A stretch of 64,000 nt of DNA from Arsenophonus sp052174135 (GCA_052174135.1 JBQMRZ010000027.1:434001-498000); one strand, 5' to 3'; shown: positions 9,708 through 21,039, numbered from the stretch's first letter. Numbers and translations are program-made. The notes: generated by a model not told the origin, from the sequence alone.

Positions 9708-11903
9708 ATGGCTATTATTCAAGTTGCGCTTCACATTCCATTAATGCACGCTTTTGATTATCAATTACCTAAAAACTTCACTTTGCCAACTAAAGGTTGC
9801 CGAGTAGTAGTTCCTTTTTGTAATCGCACTACTTTAGGTATTGTGTTATCTAATGACAAAAATAGTAAATTTAATTATAAAAAATTAAAAAATATTGAAA
9901 AAGTTTTAGATCAAGAATCACTATTTTCAGATAGCTTATGGTCATTATTACTTTGGGGTTCTCAATATTATCATCATCCGATTGGTGAAGTGCTGTTTCA
10001 TGCACTACCAGTTTTACTTCGTCAAGGTAAAGCGACGATGTTTCCTCCGATATTACAATGGCAAATTACTCAGCAAGGTAAAGATTTTCCATTAAATAAG
10101 CTTAAAAGATCACCAAAACAGCAACAAGCACTCGCATTATTGAAAGATCAACCCATTTATCGGCATCAAATAATAAAAAATGAATTAAGTAAAAATGTAC
10201 TACAAATTCTAAAAGAAAGAGCTCTAATTCAATTATTACCTATTCAACCAAAAATTAAAAATTGGTATTCTGATTTTTACATTTGTGGTAAAAAACCAAA
10301 ACTTAATATGGAACAATCAATAGCAGTAGAAACAATAAGTTCTCAACTAACTTTTATGCCTTGGTTATTAGTAGGAATTACTAGTTCTGGTAAAACAGAA
10401 GTCTATCTAAATGTCATTGAAAATATTTTATTACAATGCAAACAAATATTAGTTCTTGTTCCAGAGATTAGCCTTACCCCACAAACTATTCAACGATTTA
10501 GTCAGCGATTTAATGCTCCAATTGACGTTTTACATTCAGCATTAAATGATAATGAACGACTAGCAGTTTGGTTGCGCGCACAAAAAGGGCAAAGTGCTAT
10601 TGTAATTGGTACTCGCTCCGCATTATTTACTTCTTTTGCAAATCTTGCCCTAATTATTATTGATGAAGAACATGATAACTCTTATAAACAACAAGACGGA
10701 TGGCGTTATCATGCCCGTGATTTAGCTGTTTTTCTTGCAAAAATAAAAAATATTCCAATTATTATGGGTACAGCAACTCCTTCATTAGAAAGTCTTTATA
10801 ATATTAAAAAAGGAAAATATCATCGTTTAGATTTAACAAAAAGAGCTGGAAATGCTAAACTAGCAAATCAATTTTTAGTTGATATAAAAGGTCAACCATT
10901 AAAATACCTCATGTCAAGACCATTAATTCAACGTATTGAAAAACATCTGGCAGAAAATAATCAGGTTATGTTATTTTTAAATCGACGAGGGTATTCACCA
11001 ATGTTAATTTGCCATGATTGCGGATGGATTGCTGAATGCTTGCGTTGTAATCATTACTATACACTACATTATCATCAACGACAATTACATTGTCATCAAT
11101 GTAATTGTCAATTATTAATCCCAATACAATGCTCAGAATGCGGTTCAACTCATTTGCTTCCTATCGGGTTAGGAACTGAACAATTAGAAGAAGCTATTAA
11201 TCAGCTTTTCCCTAACATACCAGTTACTCGCATTGATAAAGATAACACTCGACATAAAGGAATAATGGAAAAAGAATTAGCAAATATTTATATGGGTGGT
11301 GCTCGGGTTTTAATCGGGACTCAAATGTTAGCTAAGGGGCATCATTTCCCTGATGTTACTCTTGTTGGTTTACTAAATGTAGATGGTGCACTTTTTTCTA
11401 ATGATTATCGAGCAACAGAGAAATTTGCTCAACTTTATATTCAAGTATCTGGACGCGCCGGTCGTTCTGATAAAAAAGGCGAAGTAATATTACAAACTCA
11501 CTACCCAGAACATCCATTATTATCTATTTTATTAAAAAAAGGATATAACGAATTTGCGATAGAAACACTAAAAGAACGATATGATGTTTTTTTACCACCA
11601 TATAGCAGTCATATTATAATCCGTTCAGAAGATTATCATAACCGATCTGCACCTTATTTTTTAAATAAATGCCGTCGATATATAGAACAACATAATATGC
11701 GAGACTCACAACTTTATTTAATGGGCCCTATACCTGCAATTAAAGCTAAACGAGCAGGTCGTTTCCATTGGCAATTACTTTTACAACATCCTTCACGTTC
11801 CTATTTACAACAATTCCTTTCGCATATATTACCTAAAATTGTAGCATATTCTGAAAGTAAAAAAGTAAAATGGAATATTGATGTTGATCCAATTCAAAAT
11901 TAG
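9708..11903 (+). CDS. priA: primosomal replication restart helicase PriA
   Basis: PriA is a 3'-5' DNA helicase that reloads the replisome at stalled or repaired forks. It is full length (731 aa). The N-terminal DNA-binding domain is followed by the Walker A motif GITSSGKTE near residue 223, where E. coli has GSGKT; the consensus GxxxxGKT is kept. DEEHD (helicase motif II) lies near 320. The zinc-binding insertion holds eight cysteines as four CxxC pairs between about residues 435 and 480. ATG start at 9708. Its 3' neighbour cytR is dead. Retention of PriA in so reduced a genome points to continued need for fork restart. Confidence 0.97.
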   Translation: MAIIQVALHIPLMHAFDYQLPKNFTLPTKGCRVVVPFCNRTTLGIVLSNDKNSKFNYKKLKNIEKVLDQESLFSDSLWSLLLWGSQYYHHPIGEVLFHALPVLLRQGKATMFPPILQWQITQQGKDFPLNKLKRSPKQQQALALLKDQPIYRHQIIKNELSKNVLQILKERALIQLLPIQPKIKNWYSDFYICGKKPKLNMEQSIAVETISSQLTFMPWLLVGITSSGKTEVYLNVIENILLQCKQILVLVPEISLTPQTIQRFSQRFNAPIDVLHSALNDNERLAVWLRAQKGQSAIVIGTRSALFTSFANLALIIIDEEHDNSYKQQDGWRYHARDLAVFLAKIKNIPIIMGTATPSLESLYNIKKGKYHRLDLTKRAGNAKLANQFLVDIKGQPLKYLMSRPLIQRIEKHLAENNQVMLFLNRRGYSPMLICHDCGWIAECLRCNHYYTLHYHQRQLHCHQCNCQLLIPIQCSECGSTHLLPIGLGTEQLEEAINQLFPNIPVTRIDKDNTRHKGIMEKELANIYMGGARVLIGTQMLAKGHHFPDVTLVGLLNVDGALFSNDYRATEKFAQLYIQVSGRAGRSDKKGEVILQTHYPEHPLLSILLKKGYNEFAIETLKERYDVFLPPYSSHIIIRSEDYHNRSAPYFLNKCRRYIEQHNMRDSQLYLMGPIPAIKAKRAGRFHWQLLLQHPSRSYLQQFLSHILPKIVAYSESKKVKWNIDVDPIQN

Positions 11904-12059
11904 TTTTTTAAATTGATCATTTATATTTATTTAATAAATATAAATTAATTTTATATTAAAAGTATTCTATTTTTTATGAAATACATGGAATTAAAATAAT
12001 TGGATATAAATTTATTTAAATTTTTACACTAAGTATTTAAAATGAAAACTTAAAAATTA

Positions 12060-12900
12060 AATTAATTTACATAATTATTAAGATAAAAAGTAGCTAAGAT
12101 AAAAAAATTATAATATAACAATAAAGAATATTACTAATACAATAAAGATATAATATAATAATTATGTTCCTGAATACTAACTAAGCTAGAATTAATTTTT
12201 AATAAAATACAGAAAAAAAATAAAATACTATTTTAATAAAAAAATAATGTTTTTTATTTGATAAAATATAAAATTTAATAAATTTAAACTATTTATGTTA
12301 CAATCTTATTATCTTTCTAATTATATCTTTCTTAACATTATTAGTGAAATTAAAAAATATACTTTTAAAAAATATGCATAATATTCATTAGTTATATTAA
12401 AATATCAAAAAAACAATAACACATTCTTATCAATATATTTATTGTTTATTAAATAAATAATACAATATTATTTATTTCAAATATTAATATTATAGCAATA
12501 ATAAAAAATTATTTTTAATAATTAATGGTTATTGGTTAATGCCTAATAGTTATTATAAATAAAATTATATTTGACGTTAAACTTGCTATTTTAAGCATGA
12601 ATAATTTAATCTACGTGATTTTAATCTAATTAACTATTCTTCTGTTAACATAGTTTATGCTATGTTATATATAAAATGGTATAACAAATAAATAATCACT
12701 TATAATCTAAATATATTATTAATATTAGCTGTAGTTAGCAGAGTAGATATAAAATCTATAAAAAATTTTTATCTAAGTAAATTAATAAAATATAATAAAC
12801 TAAATTTAACTACAATAAAATTAACCTTCTTTAAAAATTGATTAAAAATAATTTTTATAAAAAATAGAAAAGTTTAGAATAATATAATAAAATTAATATA
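12060..12900 (+). pseudogene. cytR: decayed cytR regulator
   Basis: CytR (LacI family) lies between priA and ftsN in E. coli, and the plus strand here carries its ghost in several frames. INGYWLMPNSYYK (about 12520-12560) matches CytR IAGPEEMPLCHYR. QKKQ*HILINIFIV (about 12405-12445) matches QNQQEKTFIDLIIT. YSLVILK matches YLVLIGD, and KVAKIKKL near 12080 resembles DVALKAKV in the DNA-binding head. Stops and frameshifts are frequent. Limits are approximate and the length is somewhat short of 1,026 bp, implying small deletions. Confidence 0.7.
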
Positions 12901-12925
12901 ACCATTATTAATCAGTAAATTAAAA

Positions 12926-13660
12926 ATGGCACAGAAAGATTACGTAAAACGAGGATGCAAAACATCCAATAAAAAAAAACTAAATCAAAGGTTCTCAAAA
13001 AAAACTTTTTTTTCATTATTCTTATCATTGTTATTTTTATTAATAGTTTATATTTTTTTTATACAAAATAAACATACCCCTGTATTTAACGAAATAACTT
13101 CAAATAAAATAAAACAAAAAATCGATACTCTACCACCTAAACCAGAGGAACGCTGGAATTACATAAAAGAGCTAGAAAAACAAAATACTGATCTACCAAG
13201 CTTTAATCACTCAGTAAAATCAAATATTAATAATATAACTAGATTAACTAATGAGCAACGCCAACTCCTTAATCAAATTGATGCAGACAGGCGCGATCTT
13301 GGCGCTACCAATCTACCCGAAATATCTAATAATGATTATACCTCCACCCGCTCACATATTATTATTAATGATTCAGTAATAAAACCATCTACACAATTAA
13401 AACCAATAGTAAAATCTCAAAAAATAAGGAGTAATGAACAAAAAATAATGATTAAATGTGGTTCATTTAAGAATTCAAATCAAGCAGAATCCATTAAAGC
13501 TAACTTAGCATTATTAGGTTTAGAGAGTATAATTAGTTTATCAGAAAATGGGTATTATCTCTTGCTTGGACCTTATAATAAAAAAGAAGAAACAAAAATA
13601 CGAAACCAAATTAAATTAGTCGGCGTATCCCACTCTATTATTCATATAAATAAGGGTTGA
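12926..13660 (+). CDS. ftsN: cell division protein FtsN
   Basis: FtsN is a bitopic inner-membrane divisome protein that triggers septal peptidoglycan synthesis through FtsA and FtsWI. The start MAQKDYVKRG is the conserved cytoplasmic FtsA-binding end. One transmembrane helix lies at about residues 28-46. The essential periplasmic E segment LPPKPEERWNYIKELE follows near 70-85, and a C-terminal SPOR domain (MIKCGSF to the end) binds denuded glycan. At 244 aa it is shorter than E. coli FtsN (319 aa) because the Gln-rich linker has shrunk. It lies upstream of hslVU as in E. coli; no clear ribosome binding site is seen. Confidence 0.95.
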   Translation: MAQKDYVKRGCKTSNKKKLNQRFSKKTFFSLFLSLLFLLIVYIFFIQNKHTPVFNEITSNKIKQKIDTLPPKPEERWNYIKELEKQNTDLPSFNHSVKSNINNITRLTNEQRQLLNQIDADRRDLGATNLPEISNNDYTSTRSHIIINDSVIKPSTQLKPIVKSQKIRSNEQKIMIKCGSFKNSNQAESIKANLALLGLESIISLSENGYYLLLGPYNKKEETKIRNQIKLVGVSHSIIHINKG

Positions 13661-13806
13661 AAAATGATTATCTTCACCCCATTTAAATTTTAGTAATTTA
13701 AACATAATTTTTATATATATTTTTATGTAAAGTAAATTTCTATGTAATAAAAATATAAAAATATGTTTATATGCTCCCTCAATAAAATAAATAAAGGCTG
13801 TGACTC

Positions 13807-14337
13807 ATGACTACAATCATAAGTGTTCGCTGTAATGGCCAAGTTGTAATTGGTGGTGATGGACAAGCGACGATGGGCAATATTGTCATGAAAGGCAATA
13901 TCCGTAAAGTACGACGCCTTTATAATGATAAGGTTATTGCTGGATTTGCTGGGGGCACTGCTGATGCATTTACACTCTTTGAACTTTTTGAACGAAAATT
14001 AGAACTTCACCAAGGACATCTAACAAAAGCCGCCGTTGAACTAGCTAAAGATTGGCGTACTGATCGTATGCTAAGAAAACTTGAAGCGCTTTTAGCTGTT
14101 GTAGATAAAAACAGCTCATTAATTATTACAGGTAGCGGGGATGTTATTCAACCAGAAAATAACTTAATTGCTATTGGTTCTGGTGGTGCTTATGCACAAG
14201 CGGCGGCGAGAGCGCTTTTAGAAAATACAAAAATGAGTGCGCGTGATATTACACAAAAAGCATTAAAAATAGCTAGCGATATTTGTATATATACCAACCA
14301 TAATTTTAACTTTGAAGAACTCTCTTCAAAATCTTAA
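13807..14337 (+). CDS. hslV: HslV peptidase subunit
   Basis: HslV (ClpQ) is the threonine peptidase core of the HslVU protease, a bacterial relative of the proteasome beta subunit. The protein starts MTT; after removal of Met the exposed Thr is the catalytic nucleophile. The conserved VIGGDGQAT and GFAGGTADAFTLFE blocks are intact. Length (176 aa) equals that of E. coli. A Shine-Dalgarno-like AAAGG precedes the ATG. The stop codon TAA overlaps the ribosome binding site of hslU, so the pair forms a tight operon. Confidence 0.98.
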   Translation: MTTIISVRCNGQVVIGGDGQATMGNIVMKGNIRKVRRLYNDKVIAGFAGGTADAFTLFELFERKLELHQGHLTKAAVELAKDWRTDRMLRKLEALLAVVDKNSSLIITGSGDVIQPENNLIAIGSGGAYAQAAARALLENTKMSARDITQKALKIASDICIYTNHNFNFEELSSKS

Positions 14338-14347
14338 GGATTTAGAC

Positions 14348-15679
14348 ATGTCTGAAATGACGCCCCGTAAAATTGTCAGTGAATTAGACAATCACATTAT
14401 CGGTCAAGACAAAGCAAAACGCTCTGTTGCTATTGCATTACGTAATCGCTGGCGTCGTATGCAACTTGATCAAGCATTACGCCAGGAGGTAACACCGAAA
14501 AATATTTTAATGATTGGTCCAACTGGTGTAGGTAAAACTGAAATTGCTCGTCGTTTAGCAAAATTAGCTAATGCTCCATTTATTAAGGTAGAAGCAACAA
14601 AGTTTACTGAAGTTGGCTACGTTGGTAAAGAAGTTGATTCTATTATTCGTGATTTAACTGACGCTGCTGTAAAAATGGTACGCCTCCAATCTGTAAAAAA
14701 AAATCGCTATAGAGCCGAAGAACTAGCTGAAGAGCGTATTCTTGATGTTTTATTGCCACCAGCTAAGAATAATTGGGGTCAACCCGATTCACATGTAGAA
14801 CCTCTTACTACACGAAAATCTTTTCGTAAAAAATTAAGAGAAGGGAAGTTAGACGATAAAGAAATTGAAATTGAAATTGCTACTATACCAATAGGTATTG
14901 AAATTATGGCTCCCCCTAGCATGGAGGAGATGACGAGTCAATTGCAATTTATGTTTCAAAATTTAGCTGGCTCAAAACAGAAATCTCGTAAAATGAAGAT
15001 CAAAGAAGCTTTCAAGATACTGATAGAGGAAGAAGCGGCAAAATTGATTAATCCAGAGGAATTAAAACAACAAGCAATTGATGCAGTTGAGCAACACGGT
15101 ATTGTTTTTATCGATGAAATCGATAAAATTTGTAAGCGAGGAGAAACTTCTGGTCCTGATGTTTCAAGAGAAGGTGTACAACGTGATTTACTACCATTGG
15201 TTGAGGGTTGTACTGTTTCCACTAAACATGGTATGGTAAAAACTGACCATATTCTATTTATTGCTTCTGGTGCTTTCCAAGTTGTAAGTCCATCTGATTT
15301 AATTCCAGAATTACAAGGTCGATTACCTATCAGAGTAGAACTACAGGCGTTAACGGCGGAAGATTTTAATAGAATCTTAACTGAACCTAATGCATCCTTA
15401 AGCTTGCAATATAAAGCATTAATGGCAACTGAAGGCTTAAATATTGAATTTACTTCAGAAGGAATAGGTAAAATTGCTCAAGCTGCATGGCAAGTCAATG
15501 AAAAAACAGAAAATATTGGCGCTCGTCGATTACATACTGTTCTTGAACGATTAATGGAGGATATTTCTTTTGACGCAAGTGAACGAAATGGGCAAGATAT
15601 TAAAATTGACGCTGATTATGTCGCTAAACATCTTGATGATTTAGTTGCAGATGAAGATTTAAGTCGATTTATTTTATAA
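14348..15679 (+). CDS. hslU: HslU ATPase subunit
   Basis: HslU (ClpY) is the AAA+ unfoldase that feeds substrates to HslV. Walker A is GPTGVGKTE near residues 57-65 and Walker B is IVFIDEIDKI near 252-261. The sensor region and the C-terminal end LSRFIL, which inserts into HslV to activate it, are intact. I chose the ATG at 14348: it is preceded by AAGGA at 14336-14340 and gives the E. coli N-terminus MSEMTPR. The upstream in-frame ATG at 14312 lies inside hslV without support. Length 443 aa, as in E. coli. Confidence 0.98.
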   Translation: MSEMTPRKIVSELDNHIIGQDKAKRSVAIALRNRWRRMQLDQALRQEVTPKNILMIGPTGVGKTEIARRLAKLANAPFIKVEATKFTEVGYVGKEVDSIIRDLTDAAVKMVRLQSVKKNRYRAEELAEERILDVLLPPAKNNWGQPDSHVEPLTTRKSFRKKLREGKLDDKEIEIEIATIPIGIEIMAPPSMEEMTSQLQFMFQNLAGSKQKSRKMKIKEAFKILIEEEAAKLINPEELKQQAIDAVEQHGIVFIDEIDKICKRGETSGPDVSREGVQRDLLPLVEGCTVSTKHGMVKTDHILFIASGAFQVVSPSDLIPELQGRLPIRVELQALTAEDFNRILTEPNASLSLQYKALMATEGLNIEFTSEGIGKIAQAAWQVNEKTENIGARRLHTVLERLMEDISFDASERNGQDIKIDADYVAKHLDDLVADEDLSRFIL

Positions 15680-15776
15680 TTTATTATTTCTAATTTTACT
15701 AATTAATCTCATATAAAAACTAGAGTTCTTATTATTTTATAATAACAAATTTATAAATTAATTATATAATTTAATT

Positions 15777-16690
15777 ATGTCAAGAAACTTTATAGAAATA
15801 TAGGTATAACTGAAAAGTTCATACTAAAATATATTTCTATTGGGTATTTTGTAAATTACGATGAATTTTAAATTAATCAATTAATATTAGTTTTATACTT
15901 TTTATCATATAATAATCTTTGTTAATTATTGTTATAAGATTAAATCTTATTTAATATAGAGAATAATGATTATATTAATAAAATTAAAGACAATAAGTAA
16001 TGTTCAATAAGTGTTAGAAGACAATTACAAAATACAGAAAGAAGAGTTATCTATTAAATAGAAATAAAAATTATCATAAGATCATTATTTTTTATTATTT
16101 ATTTATATTAACATTAATCATAATTATCTTAATGTATTAAAATATTAGAAAATTTCTAATACTGACAATTATTAATATAATTATAAAGATCTAAAAATAT
16201 TTAGTTATTTCTAATATTGGTTATAAATTTATATATTTTTATCAAATATGTAGATAACAACTACATAATATTAATATTAATATTCATAAATAAATTTAAT
16301 AAAAATAAGACGTATTTTATTCATTTTTATAGAGGTTAAAAATAATTTAAAGAGAACTTATTTGTTTTAACGTTTCTAATATTTTTATATTATCATATAT
16401 TCAAAACTAATATATAAGTTCATATTTTTGTTATTATTAATAAATTTAATAAAAATCTTTATTTTTTTTGAAATTAACTTTTAATGTTATTTTTAATACT
16501 TTCATTAGTCTTAAAAATTATTTTTTAAAAGTTTTGGTAATATTAATGAGTTATTTCATTAAAAAACTTTAAATATCAATTTAATAACATACATTTTTTT
16601 AAAAAAAATATATTTTAATATTGATTTTATAAATTATATATATATCAAATAATAATTAATTTTTAATATATTAAATTTATTTAATGCATA
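15777..16690 (+). pseudogene. menA: decayed menA
   Basis: MenA attaches the prenyl chain in menaquinone synthesis and follows hslU in E. coli. The plus strand shows NDYINKIKDNK (about 15967-15999) against MenA NDYGDAVKGSD, then IQKEELSIK*K*KLS (about 16033-16075) against MQKGVITQQEMKRAL. An N-terminal LKSSY*NIFLLG matches LESLRPKTLPLA, with the original ATG still at 15777. Several stops and at least two frameshifts are present. The 3' limit is taken from the family length. The cell would depend on ubiquinone alone, consistent with the intact ispB. Confidence 0.75.
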
Positions 16691-17165
16691 AATGTAATGA
16701 AATATTATAAAATAAGAATATTTTTAAGTTTTATAATTTTTTAATAAAAATAGTAAATACAGTAGAATCTTTATTTTTTTTTAATTTCATTGTAAAATTT
16801 AGGTTTTAATAAAAATAAAAATAAAAATAAAAAATATTTTTTATTACTAATTAGTGATATAAAGATACTAGACTTGAGATACTATTGAATAGTAAATTAA
16901 AAGTATTTATAATAAAATTAATAAAAATATTGATATATATAATATTAAATATCAAATTAATGATATTAAAATTATATATTAATATTGAATCATTATTATG
17001 ATATCCTATAAACTATAATAATAGTAACATAAAAAATTTAATTAAAAAATTATTTTAGAGTTAATTTTAATGATATTAATTTTTTATAAAAGAACTATTC
17101 TTATGTAAAGATAATAGTGATTTTTTAGCTTCTAAATATATATTCTGATATAACAGAATATTAAA
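16690..17165 (+). pseudogene. rraA: decayed rraA
   Basis: RraA (regulator of RNase E activity) follows menA in E. coli. Its C-terminal third is readable: *FFIKELFLCKDNSDFLASK (about 17078-17136) aligns with RraA TFFSGDHLYADNTGIILSE, sharing FF, L, DN and S. The rest is too degraded to read with confidence. The length available between menA and zapB matches the 486-bp gene almost exactly. It converges on zapB, as in E. coli. Confidence 0.75.
16810..16835. repeat. short TAAAAA tandem repeat
   Basis: About four head-to-tail copies of a 6-bp A-rich unit. It lies in the decayed rraA region and is most simply replication slippage in unselected DNA. Confidence 0.6.
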
Positions 17166-17171
17166 TAATTA

Positions 17172-17411
17172 CTAAACATTCTCAATTTGATCTAATAAGT
17201 CACGTAAACGCTCTCTCCAGGCATGTTGTTCTTGTTTTAAATTTTCATTTTCATGAACTAACGCCCCGTAATTTTTTTTAGCACTTGCTATTTCTTGATA
17301 TAAATTATTATTTTTCTCCTCCAGATTACTAACTTCCAGTTGTAACGCTTTAATAGCTTCAATGGCTTGTTTAACTTTAGCTTCTAATTTTTCAAAAACT
17401 TCAAATGACAT
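17172..17411 (-). CDS. zapB: cell division factor ZapB
   Basis: ZapB is a small cytoplasmic coiled-coil protein that joins the Z-ring through ZapA and helps link it to the chromosome terminus. The 79-residue protein begins MSFEVFEKLEAKVKQAI, the family signature, and is a continuous heptad coiled coil to the end. It begins at the second Met of the E. coli protein. A GGAG-like ribosome binding site precedes the ATG. Orientation opposite to hslVU is as in E. coli. Both neighbours (rraA, glpF) are dead, so zapB survives alone in about 6 kb of decayed DNA. Confidence 0.95.
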   Translation of the reverse strand: MSFEVFEKLEAKVKQAIEAIKALQLEVSNLEEKNNNLYQEIASAKKNYGALVHENENLKQEQHAWRERLRDLLDQIENV

Positions 17412-17429
17412 TTTTCACTCCTTTTTTAG

Positions 17430-18290
17430 CAAAACTATAATTTTAAGTAATTTTATTATCTTTATCTAATTGAAAAATTCGATAAATATCAATATAGCTT
17501 TAATTTCTTCTATCTATTCAATAACTTATAAAAATAGATCAAATAGAACATTAGTTCTATTACTTTATTAAAATAATTTCGTTTATTTTCCATTGTGATA
17601 GATAATAGTTAATTTTATTATTTTTATTTACATGTTAATAATAAATTAGTCCAGAGTTTTTTTAGAAAGGAATAAAAAGATAAATTTTATTAATTAGTAT
17701 TCATTCTTTTATAGAAAAATATATAAATGAAATCACTTAATCTATATGCTTATAGATTAATTTACCTCTTAATTTTTAAATATTTTTTCTTTTGTTTTAA
17801 TTGAATTACCAGTAAACACATTATTATAGATATATAATAAAATTTTTATGATAAAATCAGTATTTTTGGAACTAGAAATAGATTTATTAGATTATCTTCT
17901 AATAAATATTTTAAAATAAATTTAAATCCAACTATTACTTTACTTTTATTGTTTTTTATTTTAATTAAAAAACTGCTTTATATTTTTAAAAATAAAAAAT
18001 TTTTATTGCTTTTACTATTTCTTATGATCTAAATTTTATTAATATTACCTATAAATTATAAAATAAATAAAATAGTATATAGCTTTAAAAAAAAAATTAT
18101 TTAGTACTAAATATTTCTATTTATTTAAATAGATGAATTAATATGTTACAGATATTTTCTTTAAATTATTATTGAGTTTATTTTAATGAATATGATATTA
18201 AATTTAACTAATAATAAGAATTATATATAATAATTTTATCTAGTGATCTATTATCACTATTATTTATTTCTATGTTAATTACAATTAATG
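17430..18290 (+). pseudogene. glpF: possible decayed glpF
   Basis: Position between zapB and the glpK remnant predicts glpF, the glycerol facilitator, and the length fits 846 bp. Around 17998-18040 the plus strand reads a Leu-rich segment ending LPINYK, comparable to the GlpF membrane segment before GPLTGF. The similarity is to a hydrophobic low-complexity stretch, so the call rests mainly on synteny. Confidence 0.35.
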
Positions 18291-18309
18291 GAGATTTGTT
18301 TTATTAAGC

Positions 18310-19810
18310 TAATTAATTTAAAATTATAAATAAAATTTATATATATAATTAATGGATTATTTTAATAGTTATATTATTAAGTTAACTAATGAGTATAAAT
18401 TATTTTATCACAAAAATTTTCTAACAATTAATTTTAATAATGTAGTAATTATCATTACTTTTTCTTATAGATTATAATATATTTAATTATAATTTATCTA
18501 CTGTAGTTTAAATATAAAAAATATTACATAATATAAAATAATTTAAAGTAAATTAAAATAATTTAATGGTTATTATAATAATGGAAACACTAATAAAAAA
18601 TATTTTATTTTACTTAACTAAGATGCTATCTAATAGATGAACTACAATTTTCATTGTAATCTTAACATTATTTATATTTTAATATAAATAAATAAAAGCT
18701 TCTTTTTTTAACTTAAATATCAATATCAATATCATTGATAATGATTAAATTATAAAATTTAATATAAATAATTATTTGATAATATTATTGCGTTTTTTAT
18801 TTTTATTTAAATTAAAGAAAATAATAAAAATTATCTAATAGTAGATATCTATATCTACGTATGAAGATTAAATTTAAAATCTAAATTATTAATAGAATGT
18901 ATAAATGAAAATAAATAAAAAATAAAATATTGCTATTAATAATAAATAACTAATAATTAATATTAAAATAATAAAAAATATGTTAAAATTATTAATTGAA
19001 CTAATATTTTAGTATTATACTATTCAATGATTTTAAATTTAATTTATATTAAAATTCTTAATATCTTTAACCTTTATATAGTAAACCATGGATAATATAT
19101 CTATTATTAAATTTTTATAACAACACTAATTGTTGGAGTAAAGTAAGATAGCTGACGTATATTAACAATTAAAATAGATGATTAATTAAACTGATTTTTA
19201 TATACCTAACTGTTTTGAAATAAAAAAATCTAAAATATAAGTATATCTTTTAATAAAGATAATATAAAAAAACTAAAATTTTAATTATTAATTCCTAATT
19301 ACTATCATCTATATTTATATTATAAAATAATTTATGTTTTAAAAACGTTATGTTAAATGTATATTATTATTTAAATGTTGAATAATAAACTTAAATCAAT
19401 TAATATTTCTATTAACTTTGAATATTTTTTTCTGACATAGTAAAATAATATTTTTTCATTCTCTGTATTTTTATAAAAATAATTATATATATTATTAAGG
19501 TTTTGTGGTAGTTATGTTATAACTTTTAATTTAATATACATTTTCAATTATATTTTATATTATTTATGTAATTCTAGAATTAATTTCACAGAAAATTTGT
19601 AATGTTATTAAAATAATATAAATACTGATGATATATTATAATTTATGGTACTGTATTAACATTAATGCTATCTTAATAGTTTTTTCAATGTAATTGAATT
19701 TGATATTTTAGATAATTATATAGCATTATCCTATTGCTTATTAATATATCACCTTAAATACTTTAGTCTAATAACTTTAAATTATTTACATTAAAGTATT
19801 AAAGTTAAAG
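18310..19810 (+). pseudogene. glpK: decayed glpK
   Basis: Glycerol kinase remnant. KFIYIINGLF (about 18328-18357) matches the GlpK N-terminal nucleotide-binding loop KYIVALDQGTT, and HKNFLTINFNNVV (about 18410-18450) matches QREFEQIYPKPGW. RFCGSYVITFNLIYIFNYIL (about 19500-19560) matches [20 protein letters not shown] near E. coli residue 405. The spacing between first and last match (about 1,174 bp) is close to the expected 1,200 bp. Stops and frameshifts are numerous. Confidence 0.6.
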
Positions 19811-21039
19811 TAACTATAATTGAAGTAAAAATCTTATTTTAAAATTTATTATTTTTTAATAAAAATCATTTTTTATTAGGATTTTTAACAAAAATATAAA
19901 ATAATCTATAGGTTATTTTATATAGATAAAATAATAAAAATTTATTTTATTATATTAGTTTAATCATAAATTTATTAAAATAATTTAATAATGAATGCCT
20001 ACTAAAATATTAATAAATAAACTTATCTTAAATGATAATATTTTAATTTAATAAATTCATGATTTTAAATATATTATAATAAATAATCATCAATAATTAT
20101 TTTTATCTTAAACTAAATAAATTGATTTCATCATATAATCTTTTTTAATATCATTATTTTGTAATTTTAGCAAACTCTTATTTTTGATAAATAAATCTTC
20201 TTTTCAAAAACTTATTATTTTCAATTAATTTAAATTACTAGAATTAATTATAGGTAACTTTATTAATATTTTTTAAGATTTTAGCTCTTAATTTCATTGT
20301 GTGGAATTATTTATCATTAAAAATTGATAAAAGTTAAATTAATTTAAGCTAAAATATAATAAAAACTATCATTATTTGTTAATTTATTTAATTAAATGAC
20401 CTTATTGTTATAAAATTATTTTAACAATCAATAAAGATTTATTGTTTATTTTAAGAAATATATAAATAAAAAGATTTATTACATTGTAAAAATAATGTTT
20501 TATATTTTATTTTTTAGTAAAAGATTTTTTTTAATTTAAACTTAATAACATATTAATTTAAATTAATATCTTTTTATTATATAAAAACAAATTTTATTGT
20601 AATAATTTTACTATTATTAATTAAATTGATTAAGAAAAACTTTTTAGTTACTAAATTATTAATTAAAAATTGATATTTATTTCTTCATAATATTAAGATA
20701 AAATATAGATTTTATATTGTTTATATTGATTTAATGAAATTAAATTAATTAGTAATTCTTATACTAATAAGATAAGTTTAAATGTATTATTTTATTAATT
20801 AAAGTTTCATTGACTATTTTTACTATGATGTATTACTAATAATAAATAATTTAAATTTTATTTTTTAATCTTTATTTAAATAAAAATAAAATAATCAATA
20901 ATACTACTTTAATCTTAATTGCTAAAATTTTTATTTATAAAATTATTAATTTTATTTGATTTTTCAAACAAAATGAAAATTTTTAACTATCTTTATTAAT
21001 TAAATCATTAAATTAAAAAAAAATCAATGATTTCGATAA
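19811..21039. other. gap with no recognised gene
   Basis: AT-rich DNA between the glpK and glpX remnants. In E. coli these genes are nearly adjacent, so the 1.2 kb here is unexplained. No frame, RNA or hairpin stands out. Confidence 0.5.

Noticed and set aside
10966..11148. Antisense open frame inside priA
   Set aside because: Mirrors the Cys/His-rich zinc-binding segment of priA; no start signal and no known product.
16810..16835. TAAAAA tandem repeat as a phase-variation tract
   Set aside because: It lies in a decayed gene with no intact reading frame or promoter to control.
19120..19165. Locally GC-richer stretch as a tRNA or small RNA
   Set aside because: No cloverleaf, T-loop motif or stable hairpin could be formed by eye; it falls within the glpK ghost.
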